Assembly: GCA_033439685.1 (NCBI GenBank)
Contig: JAUEDM010000001.1
Coordinates: 1,364,001 to 1,428,000 of the forward strand
Length of the DNA: 64,000 bases
DNA from: Apodospora peruviana
Taxonomy: Eukaryota; Ascomycota; Sordariomycetes; Sordariales; Lasiosphaeriaceae
Direction of reading: 5' to 3'
A program made the translations under genes and the position numbers. Every line of letters starts with the position of its first letter. Positions within the stretch are counted from its first letter, which is position 1. Below the pieces are notes generated by a model. It worked only from the letters and a program-made list of their open reading frames with translations, made no database searches and was not told where the DNA came from. Below are positions 19,996-30,676 of this stretch, one piece after another.

Positions 19996-21635
19996 TCACA
20001 GGTAACTCTCCACCAAGTTCCCAGTGGCCGCCAGCGTCGCGTAGTACAGCTGCGTCTCGCCGGCGATAATCATCCTGCCGCCACCGACAAACTGGAAATT
20101 CGCCGCCGTGCGCCCCGTGTAGATCTTACCGATGAGCTTGCCCGACGGGTTCCAGACGTGCACCCCATCACCAACGCCGGCGTAGACATTGCCCTTGCTG
20201 TCACAGTGAACACCTGCCGGGTTGTAACATCACGATGAGTTAGTTGTCCGACCTCAACATTCCATAGGAGACTTAAATAGAAAGGCTTACCGTCGGGAAT
20301 ATTTGTGTCGACAAATGCAAAGGTCTTGCGGTTCTCGAACGTTCCATCCTCCATGACGTTGAATCGGTAGCTTTTGCTAAAGCGTTAACAAACTTCCACA
20401 CAGAATCACACTCTAGAAAGGGTCCAACTAACATGGATGATGGGTTCGACAACTCCAGACCGTGCCTCCATATACCAGTATCGGTGATATATGCATACTT
20501 GCCGCCAGGCGAGAAGGCAATGCCTTTTTTTTTGTATTGCATGTTAGACCAGTCTTTTATTCCGAAGGCTCAGTGTGTTATGCTTCAGGACAGACAGACA
20601 AAATACTCACCATTGGGCATCGCAAACCCGTCCGCGGCCACCGTCACCAGCCCGGTCTTGTCGTTGTACCGGTACACCTGGTTTTGCATGCCAGGAGCAG
20701 GACGGAAGTTGTTGGACTCGCCGTAGGTCGGGTCCGTGAAGTAGATGTCCAGGTTGCCGGGGTGGATGGTGAGGTCGTTGAGCGAGTTGAATTGGCGCCC
20801 AAAGTAGTTGTTAAGCAGCACTATCCAACGGATCCAGGTTTAGCATCAAGGTTCCACCTGCCGTCATCTCTTTAAAGGCTCACCCGTGGTGTTGTAGGGC
20901 TCAACCGGGTTCATGACGAAAAGACCGGGAGCGGTTTTCGGACCTTGGCCCTCGGCCGCAAAGAGCAGTTTGCCCTTGTACTGCGTCGCACCTATTTTCA
21001 AACTTCCGTGTCAGTCAACCTTTGACGAGTTTCCCAACTGGTTTCGGCATGTGTATACCGTTCGGGTTCGGAATCTCCGGAGCCGACTTGGTCTGGGTGA
21101 CGGTGACCTTGCCCACGGCGTTGCGCGTGCTCTTGACGGCCTCGGCCTCCTGCAACGAGATCTTGTAAATGGCAGCGGACTTGTTGAGGCCAGTCCCGGC
21201 ATCCGGATTTCCGGCGTTTTGGACGAAGAAGGCCTCGTCGGAGGGTTTGTACCAAACGATGGCCTCGTGGAAGATTGGATCCTTGGACGTTTCGGCCAGA
21301 ACAGTGAAGGTCGGGTTGGGGCCTAGGATGTCAAGAAACTCGGCGTCGTAGACGTGGAACGGTTTGTCCAGAAGACCCTGGCTGGTGAAGTTGAGAGGGA
21401 CCCATGGTGCCTGTAGCTCCATGTTAGCCAGACGGCGAGGACTTGGTTACGAGGCGGAGCTTACACTGCTGGCATTGTATTCCTCGGCAGTGGGAACCGA
21501 AGGCAGGACGTTAAAACTCTTCAGATCAATGACCTGGGCCAGAGCTGGCACGGCAGCACGCTTGTAGAAAGGTGCGGATTGAGCAACGTTGCCAAAGAGG
21601 GCGGCAGTAGCCGCGAGGGACCGGAGTGGTGCCAT
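19996..21635 (-). CDS. Secreted SMP-30/gluconolactonase-like (lactonohydrolase) protein
   Basis: Seven exons (21465-21635, 21059-21410, 20884-20991, 20611-20820, 20433-20523, 20291-20370, 19996-20213) encode 409 residues, and all six introns have GT-AG borders. The protein starts with a signal peptide (MAPLRSLAATAALFGNVAQSA). The rest has the repeating blades of a six-bladed propeller: KLLFAAEG, SLNDLTIHPG, YFTDPTYG, YRYNDKTG, IAFSPGGKYAYITDTG and VHCDSKGNVYAGVGDG. The Asn/Asp residues of NDL, TDP and TDTG are in the positions that bind calcium in SMP-30 family lactonases. Fungal relatives hydrolyse sugar lactones or aromatic lactones outside the cell. The substrate cannot be told from the sequence. 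Neighbours give no hint of a pathway. Confidence 0.9.
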
Positions 21636-22527
21636 GTCGACTGGACGGAGCTGTCTGTCTTTTTGGGCCGTTTTCTATACACCGAACCAATCAAAGACTA
21701 TTCACGGTTTGCTGCGAAATTCCAGGAAAATCCCATTGTCAGTAAGGTCTGTCGTCCAGCTTTTATATGGCCTTCCGTGAGGGGAAGCTCGCTGCAGGAA
21801 CAGCCGCCAAGCAAAACGAGAATGCAACATCCATCATGATCCCGCTGCAATATAACATGCAGCGATATTAGTAATTACCGTTCCCCGCAGGCTGATGGCA
21901 CAATTACCCGATCCCTGGGATTACCAAAACTCAAGGGTGGTACCATTCTGCTGGGCCAATGCTACTAGGTAGCTCGACCGGGCAGGACCTTTCATGAGGG
22001 GACCAGATTTCCGGCGGACTGCCCCATCAGGACCAAACGCGCAATGAACCGAGAAGACAAAACTGACGATAGCCGAGCTCTGTGCGGTCTCTGTTCTTTC
22101 ATGACCAATATTGCCGGCAATTGTTAGGTAGATTAGCCAGCCAAACAGCTCCAGGGCGGACAGCCACTTTGTCTATAGCCTCCTCCCGTGGGACTGGTCC
22201 GGGCTAAAGAGATTTCGGGAACTCTGAGCTCGTTTCTGGGACTTGGGTCGGGTTATGGACGTCAATATTAGTATTCATGTACACGGATATAGTTCAGTGT
22301 CTGATACAGGCATCGCCCATCCTCTTCATGATATCAAAATAAGTGAAGTGGAGGTGATTTGCTTATTTAGTAGGCCGGTAGCAACAACCTTGGGCCGCTA
22401 TAAAACGCCAGACCTTTATTGCTCCAGGATGCAGCAGAAACCTCAACCACCCAAAACGCCTTCTTCTTACGCTCCATTTACCACCCCTGCAAGGAAAAGA
22501 GGAAAAGAGGAAAAGGATGAAGTAACA
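21636..22527. other. Intergenic, no supported gene
   Basis: About 890 bp upstream of the secreted lactonase. Short frames only; probably its promoter region. Confidence 0.55.
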
Positions 22528-22958
22528 TTAGATATCCTCCCCGGCAGTGGACATGGAAGCTTCCAGGTCTTCCCCAATCTTGATGGGCACGAGAAGGTCA
22601 TACGACTCCTCCAGCTTTCCATTGTCATTCAGCCTGTGGCGCTTCATAAAGATCCACATCATGTCAGCCTTGATCTGATTGCAGCACGAATTATGCCAGC
22701 CAGCGTTAGCTGATCTCACACATGAATATCCGGGAGAATGAATGGGGTGGAGGCAGGACCTACCAAGATCTTGTACCACTTATTGTACTCGTTGTGTCCG
22801 AACGCGGCGTTGAGCTCGTGCATGATGTCGGCATCCTTGACCTTGTCGCGGGAGACCTTGAGGAGGGCACAGCCGCCGGGCTGAACCTCGTAGCACATCT
22901 CGAACGTGGCCTCCCTCTTCTCAAAGAAGCGCTGAAATTGGGCAAGGCGTGTAGCCAT
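22528..22958 (-). CDS. Small hypothetical protein, two exons
   Basis: The ATG at 22958 opens MATRLAQFQRFFEKREATFE, and the exon continues through NEYNKWYKILV. Joining to the downstream exon (22709 to 22528: NAGWHNSCCNQIKADMMWIF to the stop) requires a phase-1 donor at the second of two overlapping GT sites. The closest consensus donor (GTAGGT) would be out of phase. The resulting protein has about 126 residues, is soluble, and has several Cys, Trp and His residues. No family is recognised. The splice site is the weak point of the model. Confidence 0.6.
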
Positions 22959-23952
22959 TGTGATGGATGACCTTGGTCTTGGCGGGTGGGAAGAGGGCGC
23001 GTAACTTCTTTTTATTATAGTGACGCCGGGTTTGGTGTTCTAGGTATTTGCGAGTTGCAATTAAGTGCGCAACTTTGGTTCTGGTCGGGAGATGGAGAGA
23101 ATGTAATTGCAAAGGAAACCCGGAATGGAAAGAGCGAGTTGATACCAGACGAAAATCCAAGGAGCGGCCTGGATTCACTATCGGTATCTTTAGCCATCTT
23201 CTCATCCACACATTTTTGAAGGTAAACTTCATTCACTCAGGATGACAACTTGGACAGTGATTTTGAGGTACATCATAAACGCTGTGTCATTCGGATATTT
23301 CATCACCTTGCACATTGCTACTCTCCATTTCGTAGCCTTGTGAGTTTCCAGGCAATTCGCTTATTGCAAGTGTAGTCCGTTTTGGTGAGTGACATGCTTA
23401 TTGGACCATCCATTCCACGATTTACACCATGGTCTATGGGCCTGAACCGCGCGTGGCGTTGGACAAACCGTGGCTGCTCTCTTAACAGAGACGGCGGCGA
23501 GCCATGGATAGGTAAGGTAGGTGTACTCAGGTCTTGGCAATTAGACTTGGACTACACACCGCCCAGGAAATATCAGGTACTCGGATCGAAAAGTGGTTTG
23601 ATCAAAGAAGGCACGGAAACCATCAGCTGCCAGGTGAGGTAGGTAACAGGAGAATATCTGGAGTGGAGGATTGACGGGGAGGGCGCCCATCCCACCCACC
23701 TATCGATACAACCCGTCCTCAGGACTCGGAACGTCCCTGAAAATTATCGTTTCAGCTCTCAACGCCAGTGACTGGCGCCCTCAATTCCTGGCATATGACA
23801 TCACTGTATTGAACCGAAGTCAAAGTTAAATAGGGCAGCCTTCCCTTCGTAACCTTTCCTTTAATGTGCCCCTTTTTCCATCGATAGCATCCATAGCAAC
23901 ACCAACCAATCGTCAAAGCCTTATTTCCCGTCAAGCTGAAGAAGCCACAAAT
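22959..23952. other. Intergenic, no supported gene
   Basis: About 1 kb between two divergent small genes. Several GGTAC-type short palindromic motifs occur. No gene is supported. Confidence 0.55.
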
Positions 23953-24867
23953 ATGGGCTCCAACGAGTCAACGCCTATTGCCTCAGGCACAAACCCAACA
24001 AATCACTCCAGCCTGGAGACGGCAGACACAACACCATCGCCCTTTATCTGTGCCGCGCACAACGGATGTCAGTTCCACCTCAACACACCTTTGCCCTATC
24101 CTTCCCTCCCTCAGAAAGAATTTTGCAGTTAACAGTGATACAGACATTCCCTTCGAACAGAGCTGGGAAATATCCGACACCTGCAATCTGTATTGCCGAC
24201 AATGTGCCGTCGGCGGCCGAATCATGGATCCGAGCCCGAGAGTGAGGGGTGTCTTCAAGACTCCGGGCTCCTTTTTTGGACAGAATCCAGCATTGCAATT
24301 GACCTGCGGCAAATGCAGGAGGCAAGGTAACCTACACATGCATCCTCCCAACCTACCCTTCCTCTTTTCATTTATTGGCAACCATAAATTAACTTTTGAT
24401 TAGCTGGCCAGCCTTGGGCTTTGGGGTGGATGTTCTGTCTCGACGATGAAGTCAGCTTCTGCAAGGACTGTCTGACACAGGACAGCAGCCTCCTCAAGAG
24501 CCACCGCGTCGATCCGCGTCATACTAGTAGTGGAAAGCCTCCCTCCTGGGTCCTCTTCACCCATCCCAAAGCAGATAACGACATGGCACAACTGCGAGCA
24601 ACAATCCTCAATCCTCAATCCACCTCACACTACGCAGGTTCAAGTCAGGTGGTTAACAATTCCCAACATGTATCTGGGCAGTCGTGGGTACGGCGGCCGG
24701 CTAATCCCCCGTGGAGCGTCTTGCCCAACGGGTCCGGGGTGAGAAATACCACGTGCGATGTTTACGAACAACACAAAGGGGGTCCTACCATAGGTCCGAC
24801 GAATAGCCATTGGTATGCTTGTGCTAGGTGTAAGCCGGGATGGGATAGATTGTCGGGGGCAATATGA
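23953..24867 (+). CDS. Hypothetical cysteine-rich protein with a possible myristoylation site
   Basis: Three exons (23953-24067, 24129-24326, 24404-24867; introns 61 and 77 nt) encode 258 residues. The start MGSNEST fits the N-myristoylation pattern. The central part carries CNLYCRQC, LTCGKC, and FCLDDEVSFCKDC, and the C-terminal part WYACARC. These CxxC pairs suggest one or two zinc sites, perhaps one bridging the second intron. The remaining C-terminal sequence is Asn/Ser/Pro-rich and probably disordered. No family is recognised. The first intron removes a Pro-rich stretch through a GTCAGT donor and is the least certain junction. Confidence 0.6.
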
Positions 24868-24992
24868 AGTTGGGATTCTTCAATGAAAATTGAGATGCTA
24901 GGAATGCAGAAATTGGTCGTAGTTGCTGCTCCCGTGTCCGGTGTGAAAGCGGCAGCCACAAGGCCTCAGGAAGAAAGCATAGGCCGTTGTTG

Positions 24993-25015
24993 AAAAAAAA
25001 AAAAAAAAAAAAAAA
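24993..25015 (+). repeat. Poly-A tract (23 A)
   Basis: A run of 23 A residues downstream of the cysteine-rich gene. It may be a retroposed tail or simple slippage; no duplicated flanks were noticed. Confidence 0.9.
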
Positions 25016-25181
25016 TGGTTGCCCAGCTTTAGAGACGCATTGATTGTGTGGCGACAGTTGCATGGGTTCCTATAGGTACGGTACTACACTAGTTGTGTAC
25101 CGTGTTGTACACAGACTGTAGAGAACCTCCTCTCTGGTAGATCATCAGCATTCACCGCCCTGATTTTGCCTGAATACCTAG

Positions 25182-26805
25182 CTAGGCGTAACAAAGACGA
25201 ATCTTTGGGCGAATGTGCTCCAGGCTGATGTCTGACTTGGCATCTGGGTCCACGCCCTCCTTGACTAACAGCTGTACCATCGAGTCCAGCCCTTGCAACT
25301 TGGCCACAGTCATCGCCCGGCTGCCGGTTCGCGGGGTGTCGAGCGTAGCACCGTGGTCTTGCAGCAAACGAAACATATCTTCGCGCTCGTGCATGACGGC
25401 ACTGACGATGAAGGGCATCGTCCCCTCGTTCACGTCAGCGCCACCAAGAAATAGTTTGACCAGCAATAATGAGATGGACTCCCTCTCAGCTGCCGAAGCC
25501 AGGAACAAACGGCTGGACCGAACCCAGTTGGCGTCAGCGGCCGCGGCCGCGGCCATCAAGATCCTTATGACTGCTTCGTATTGGTGCCGGGCTATGTGCG
25601 CTGGCTCAAACAAGGGGCTTTCACTGGACAGCGGCCTTAGCGAGGGTCTGGAACTGAGCTGCTGAAGTATTGAACCCGTGTACTTCTGGATGATTCACAT
25701 TTGCACCTTTGCTGATGAAGTACCGCACCATGTCGGCGTTCCCGTCAGCCACGTTAATGATGAGCAAGTCATCCACGATGTCGCCGCCCTCCTTGAATGG
25801 ATACGTGAATCCTGGCAAGGCGGGGATGCGCTCGTACGTATCAGGCAACTTTACCCAATTCATGATGGACTCGAGCATCTCTTTCGCCTTCCAAGACAGA
25901 ATGTCCAGGCCGTCCGCCGCCAAGGACTTGATGCTCGCGAGCGCATCCTCAAACTGTGCTCGGCGCTCATATTCGGCACCCAGCTTCAGCATCAAGGCGC
26001 AGCGCGTACTCTTCGACTTCGGGGTCGTAGTTGTCAGATTGGGACTGGACAGAAGGGATGATTATCTCGGTCATCATCTCCTGATTTCCCCGCCGCGCTG
26101 CCGCTCGAGATACCTCCCCAAAAACAGCGCTCCGGAGTTTCTCGACATCATTCCAATTCCACTTAGTTCCAGAACCGACCGAACAGAACCAGACACCTTT
26201 GGCGACCAGCTCCTGAACGTAGGCCTTGCGGTCAAGGTATACTGCGGCTACGTGGAGATCGGCTTCCAGATCCGCCGCGGGGCATGGATGAGATTTGAAC
26301 GTACCAGAGCCAACAGTAACCACTTGATATCCGGTATTTCGTCAATGCTGAGGTCCAAGAGGGACCTCAGACAAAATTCGAAGTCGTCATCCGCATTATC
26401 GGGGCGGTCGTTGTCGGTCTCGCAGAGTATCGTGGCGGCGCGGATAACGCGGCCCAGGTATGAGAGTGGATCACGACGTTGCTCCCTCCGAGCCTGGTAG
26501 GCGAGGTAGGAGATGAGATAGGCACGACAGGGTTGGAAGGATCCAACATGAAGTCCAGAGACCCAAGAATTATGATCGCCGGGGACCCGGAAGTAGGCCA
26601 TGTAGTTGATGGCGTTGTCGATTGCATCCCTGAACCAGCCTGCAAAGAACATGTCAATGGCGACGTCGAGCATGTCGAAGGATGAGCAGAAACAGTTACT
26701 GCTGACCAGCCGGAGTCGGGCCATGCGGGCGGGAGTGCGCGAGCGGACGATGCACACAAATATCTCCAGGATCAGCTCTTGCGGGAGTGTCTGTATTGTC
26801 GCCAT
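25182..26805 (-). pseudogene. F-box/ankyrin-repeat gene with frameshifts
   Basis: The ATG at 26805 opens MATIQTLPQELILEIF, an F-box-like start, followed by a helical region. Reading on requires three frame changes: near 26270 (possibly a short intron), near 25995, and near 25665. In the correct frames the protein shows ankyrin-type segments such as GNADMVRYFISKGANVN, KLFLGGADVNEG and MFRLLQDHGATLD before the stop at 25182. No convincing introns bridge the second and third changes, since the available GT-AG pairs are under 35 nt. I therefore read it as a recently broken gene, although sequence errors are possible. Intact relatives would be substrate adaptors of SCF ubiquitin ligases or ankyrin proteins of the incompatibility repertoire. 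Confidence 0.6.
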
Positions 26806-28233
26806 TTTCCCGTATCTCGGTTTCGTAAGGTAAAGCGATGTTTCTGGAAATATTGGTGACGGGCTGAGGAATTCAATCCAGCTGAGCAAGCATACCTTGG
26901 GGAATGGAGAGGAGAAGGAAGGCGGTATCAAATGACGAAGGACCGGCGGGATTCGGTGGGGGCCCATCGTGCCCTTTAAGCCATGGCGCGTGCACAGGCA
27001 TTTAGAAGGTTATCTTACGGACTTTCATACTACCCTTTTCTACAAAGAGGAAGAGCACCTACTTAAAATACATATCTTTCGAAGATTGAAAGCACCTCAA
27101 GATCATCTGTCAAGCAGAAGACAGGCCCTCAGACGAAAGGCATCGTTAGGAAGTACCATACCTAGTAACATCCGAAAGCAAGCACCACAATAGTTTTGAA
27201 TTTATAAGTCGGTCTCTTGATAGTCCTGAAAATACAAGACAATTCCTCATATTTGGACAGTAACCACAACAGTCTTTAAAATATCTGTACGGGCGCTATG
27301 GAGGTTTTAAACCAGATAAATGAGGTACCTAAGGTACTCTACAGTACCTACAAAACGGGGACGTATAACTGGGATGTTTTCTCCTAGCAAACTGGAGTTG
27401 GAGGTGAGCACGCTCACAACAAAAGAAACGGGACTCACAAAACTTCCCCGCCATTACGTTTAACCTCTAACAATCTAATCCGACTTACACCGGAATTCAA
27501 GCTCGTTAGTCGGGCTGGAATCTCCCCAAATCCACAGAGCGGTTCCATCACCACGACTCCAAATGACATGGAACCACTGCAGTGTATTTAGAACACAGTA
27601 TTGCTCTTTATTTAGTCACCATACTGAGCTGAAGCCATCAAACTCGTCTCGGTACGTTATCTACCAGGTACGTACGGATCCGTAAGTGACCTGTAGCTGC
27701 GATTTGAACAATTCCTCCCAGATCCAATAGATCATTATTAGTTGATGATCCCAGATTTTCAATCAAGCCGGTCTGTTCTATAATCTGGTGGTAGGGAGAC
27801 TAACGACAACGATAACGATAATTAATGAACAAAAAAAATACTTTGATAAGATTGTGTTTCTCGCCTTCAAGACCTGCTTCTGGTCCCCACGCGAACGCTC
27901 AAGTTACCAATAAGGAGCCAGCTTACTAATACGACTCGTGTTCCCCACCGTGCCTCTGAAACTCCGAACTCGCCATGCCGTTAGTCTTGAATAAAGCGTC
28001 CAGTTATCCCCGCAAATCGTGACGTCTTGATCTTGATAAGTTCGGTCTCAAAGTACTGGCGGGATAGTGTAGGAGGACTTCAGCTTCGACAACGTGATCA
28101 TCATCTATAATTATCTCAGCCTCTCGTTTGATTCTCCAGTCTCATTTCGTCCTTTCTTTTTGTCTTTACCACAGGAAAGAAAAGAGAAGAAACCACGTCA
28201 CCGAAGAAAGGGGCAGATTAACATCCAAGAAAA
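26806..28233. other. Intergenic, AT-richer, no supported gene
   Basis: About 1.4 kb with palindromic GGTACCTAAGGTAC-like motifs near 27330. No gene, RNA or coherent repeat was found. The right end serves as promoter of the gene at 28234. Confidence 0.6.
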
Positions 28234-29163
28234 ATGACAACCGGTGTCTTCCGCTACCTCGACCCGGCCACCATCACGCCGGACACCAAGCCCTGGTCAA
28301 AAGTCGACATCGACGCGACCTCGTTCGCGCGCACGGAGCGTCGGCGCTCGGTAACCGATATCCGGTCTTCCGGAGAAACCGAGTTTGGCACCGACATCTC
28401 CGGCTTCTCCGTGCACCTGTTGCCGGCAATCGAAAAATCTTTTACGGATGACACCGCCGTGCGCGAGGGCTACTACGCCGAAGTCGACGCCCTCTTGCGC
28501 GCCAAGCTGCCGGCCGGCGACAAGATCAAGAAAATCGTCATTTTTGATCATACGATCCGCAAGCACGACCCGTCCTCACCACGGCAGCCGGTGCAGCAGG
28601 TCCACGTCGACCAGACACCCGGTGCCGCCGCGGCCCGCGTCAGGCGGCACGTGTTTCCTCCCGAGGAGGCTGAAAGTCTCCTAAAGGGCAGGTACCAGAT
28701 CATTAACGTGTGGCGGCCGATCGGACACCCAGCCACAGATTTTCCGCTTGCCGTGATTGATTGGCGGACTACCTCGACGGAGGATAAGCGGGACTTGGTG
28801 AAGGTGGATCTGCTTTATCCGTTGAGGAACAGAGATGGGGATGGGGATGATAGGGGCAAGGAGGTGTTGCCTGATTTGACGACAATCGGTTCGACGGAGG
28901 GGTACGAGGTCAAGGGGGAGACGTACGCCGTGCAGCCGAGCGAGAGGCACAAGTTTTACTATGTCAAGGATATGACGCCCGATGAGGTCATGTTTATCAA
29001 GTGCTTCGATAGTTGGAGTGAGGGGCAGGAAGGCGGGCAGGGACGCAAAGGGATTGCTGGGTTGACGCCCCATACGGCGTTTGTGGATCCGGATACTCCC
29101 CAGGGGACCAAAGGAAGGGAGAGTATCGAGGTGAGGTGTTTGATTTTTTATGATAGTGAGTGA
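28234..29163 (+). CDS. AsaB-like / CmcJ-like oxidoreductase (GA4 desaturase family)
   Basis: An intronless 309-residue frame follows a leader ending in AAAA before the ATG. It shows the usual run of motifs of this fungal family: IVIFDHTIRK, VHVDQTPGAA, INVWRPIGHP followed by LAVIDWR, and a C-terminal KFYYVKDMTPDEVMFIKCFDSW. The members best known act in natural-product pathways (AsaB in aspergillic acid, NvfI-type and CmcJ-type proteins), often as Fe(II)-dependent oxygenases. The His and Asp residues of FDH and VHVD are the candidate metal ligands. It is soluble and without signal peptide. Its 3' end faces the receptor gene at 29238 only 74 bp away. The substrate is unknown. Confidence 0.85.
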   Translation: MTTGVFRYLDPATITPDTKPWSKVDIDATSFARTERRRSVTDIRSSGETEFGTDISGFSVHLLPAIEKSFTDDTAVREGYYAEVDALLRAKLPAGDKIKKIVIFDHTIRKHDPSSPRQPVQQVHVDQTPGAAAARVRRHVFPPEEAESLLKGRYQIINVWRPIGHPATDFPLAVIDWRTTSTEDKRDLVKVDLLYPLRNRDGDGDDRGKEVLPDLTTIGSTEGYEVKGETYAVQPSERHKFYYVKDMTPDEVMFIKCFDSWSEGQEGGQGRKGIAGLTPHTAFVDPDTPQGTKGRESIEVRCLIFYDSE

Positions 29164-29237
29164 TGCAGACATAGGAGTGTATTTATTATGGTGGTATTTA
29201 GTTATTAATAATATACTGCTGTTTCCTGCCCGACCTA

Positions 29238-30676
29238 TTATCCTCTTTTGTCACCTGCCGGCAGCGGTATATTAACACCATGGTCGACGTCAAGAATCCG
29301 AGGGTTGTGATTGGATTCCGCCTGGGTGGTTGGCCGTGGATTGTTATCTTCAATGGCCTGCTCTTGCCTGGTTTCACGCACGAGCTGGGAGATGGGCATG
29401 ATGTGAAGTGAGACCGATCCGCTCCTCACTGGCGTCAACATGGCCAGCCATGGGAACATGTGGACCAGGAAGGCTCTGAGACAGGGCAAGCATGCGCAAA
29501 TGATGGCGACATTTATCTCTATAATGCTATTGAATGTAAGAAAGATGGTTGTCAGCAAAAAGTGAGACAAAGACCATTGAAGAGCATTGGAAGGGTGGGT
29601 CTACCTCCACATGTAGTTGACGCCGAATCGGTAGGTGGCGTCGTCGTCGCTGAAGCCCTTGATAGCGATGACAAGGCGCATGATGCTGACTCCGAGGACA
29701 CTGAAGAATTTCGTCAGAAAGTCCGGAAATATACCCTTAGAGGAGGAGAGACATACAATCCGCCCGTGCCCAAAACCAATGCGATGGCAGCCTTCTGCAC
29801 AAATACAATGTTCAAGGGCTTGAGTAGCCAGAATGGGAGGAGGAGTAGTATGACGTCGGTGAAGATGTTTAGTGCTACGATCGTGCCGTACCACGGGTTC
29901 GCGTCGATGCAGGTCCCGCCGGGCGCGAAGGTCCAGAACGTGGAGATGGGCCGGCATGAGTACAGGATCGTGGTTGCTCCTGTGAGGTTGTGCGCGATCA
30001 CGAGCAATAGCATGAAGTAAGCGGCATAGTTGAATGCCCGACTGACGGAGAAGCGCAGGTAGAAGACTAAGATGGAGGACTTGGTGAAGAGGTGGGCGAA
30101 GTGACCTGTGATGGTTGCTGGGAATGCGTTGAGCTGTTCCGGCTGAGTTAGTTGTCAGGGTTGACGCCAGCTTCGGTTTGTATGAAAGACGTACGAGCAT
30201 GTACATCCTGAACGTGTCGGTCGGTGGTATCTCCCAGATGTGCGTGCCGAGGCCATACTGTGTTACTATAGTCGTGGAACAGCCGTCAGCGTCTATATCA
30301 TTTCACGACTGAAGCTCGTGCGACGGAGGGGACGTACGGATACCTAAGGTGATGGAGTAGCCGATGGAGAAGATCTGTTTGACACCCCGGAAACGACCTG
30401 GTTAGACTAGGTACCACTTGTGACCAGTTGAGTCTGTGCATACCACGCCGATGAGAATCATCCCTTGAGTGCAGGCAATTAGTATGATGAACCGTGGAAT
30501 ACGCGGAATCTCTTACAGTCATCTTTGTGAATTACCCGGATGATGAACTTGGCGGTATAAAACCGTAACGCGACGAAAAGCACGGCAAATGAGGGCGAAA
30601 GGGTGGCGGCTAATATTATTTCATGAATGAGAGCTGCTGACGACGGCGAGGGTGAAGAGGATGGAGTGCCCGTCAT
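29238..30676 (-). CDS. SAT4-family seven-helix rhodopsin-domain protein (PTH11-like receptor)
   Basis: The ATG at 30676 opens MTGTPSSS, then a helix (IILAATLSPSFAVLFVALRF). Seven exons joined by short introns restore one frame of about 350 residues, including DDWMILIGV, QYGLGTHIWEI, FYLRFSVSRAF, CRPISTFW, DVILLLLPFWLL and MRLVIAIKGF. The DDW, QYG(L)G(R/T)H and W-x-(I/V)-E motifs are hallmarks of the fungal SAT4/rhodopsin domain. The C-terminus is hydrophilic and cytoplasmic. There is no CFEM domain at the N-terminus. Relatives are candidate G-protein-coupled receptors sensing surfaces or nutrients, though few have known ligands. Small exons of 20 and about 31 nt make automatic prediction error-prone here. 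Confidence 0.87.
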
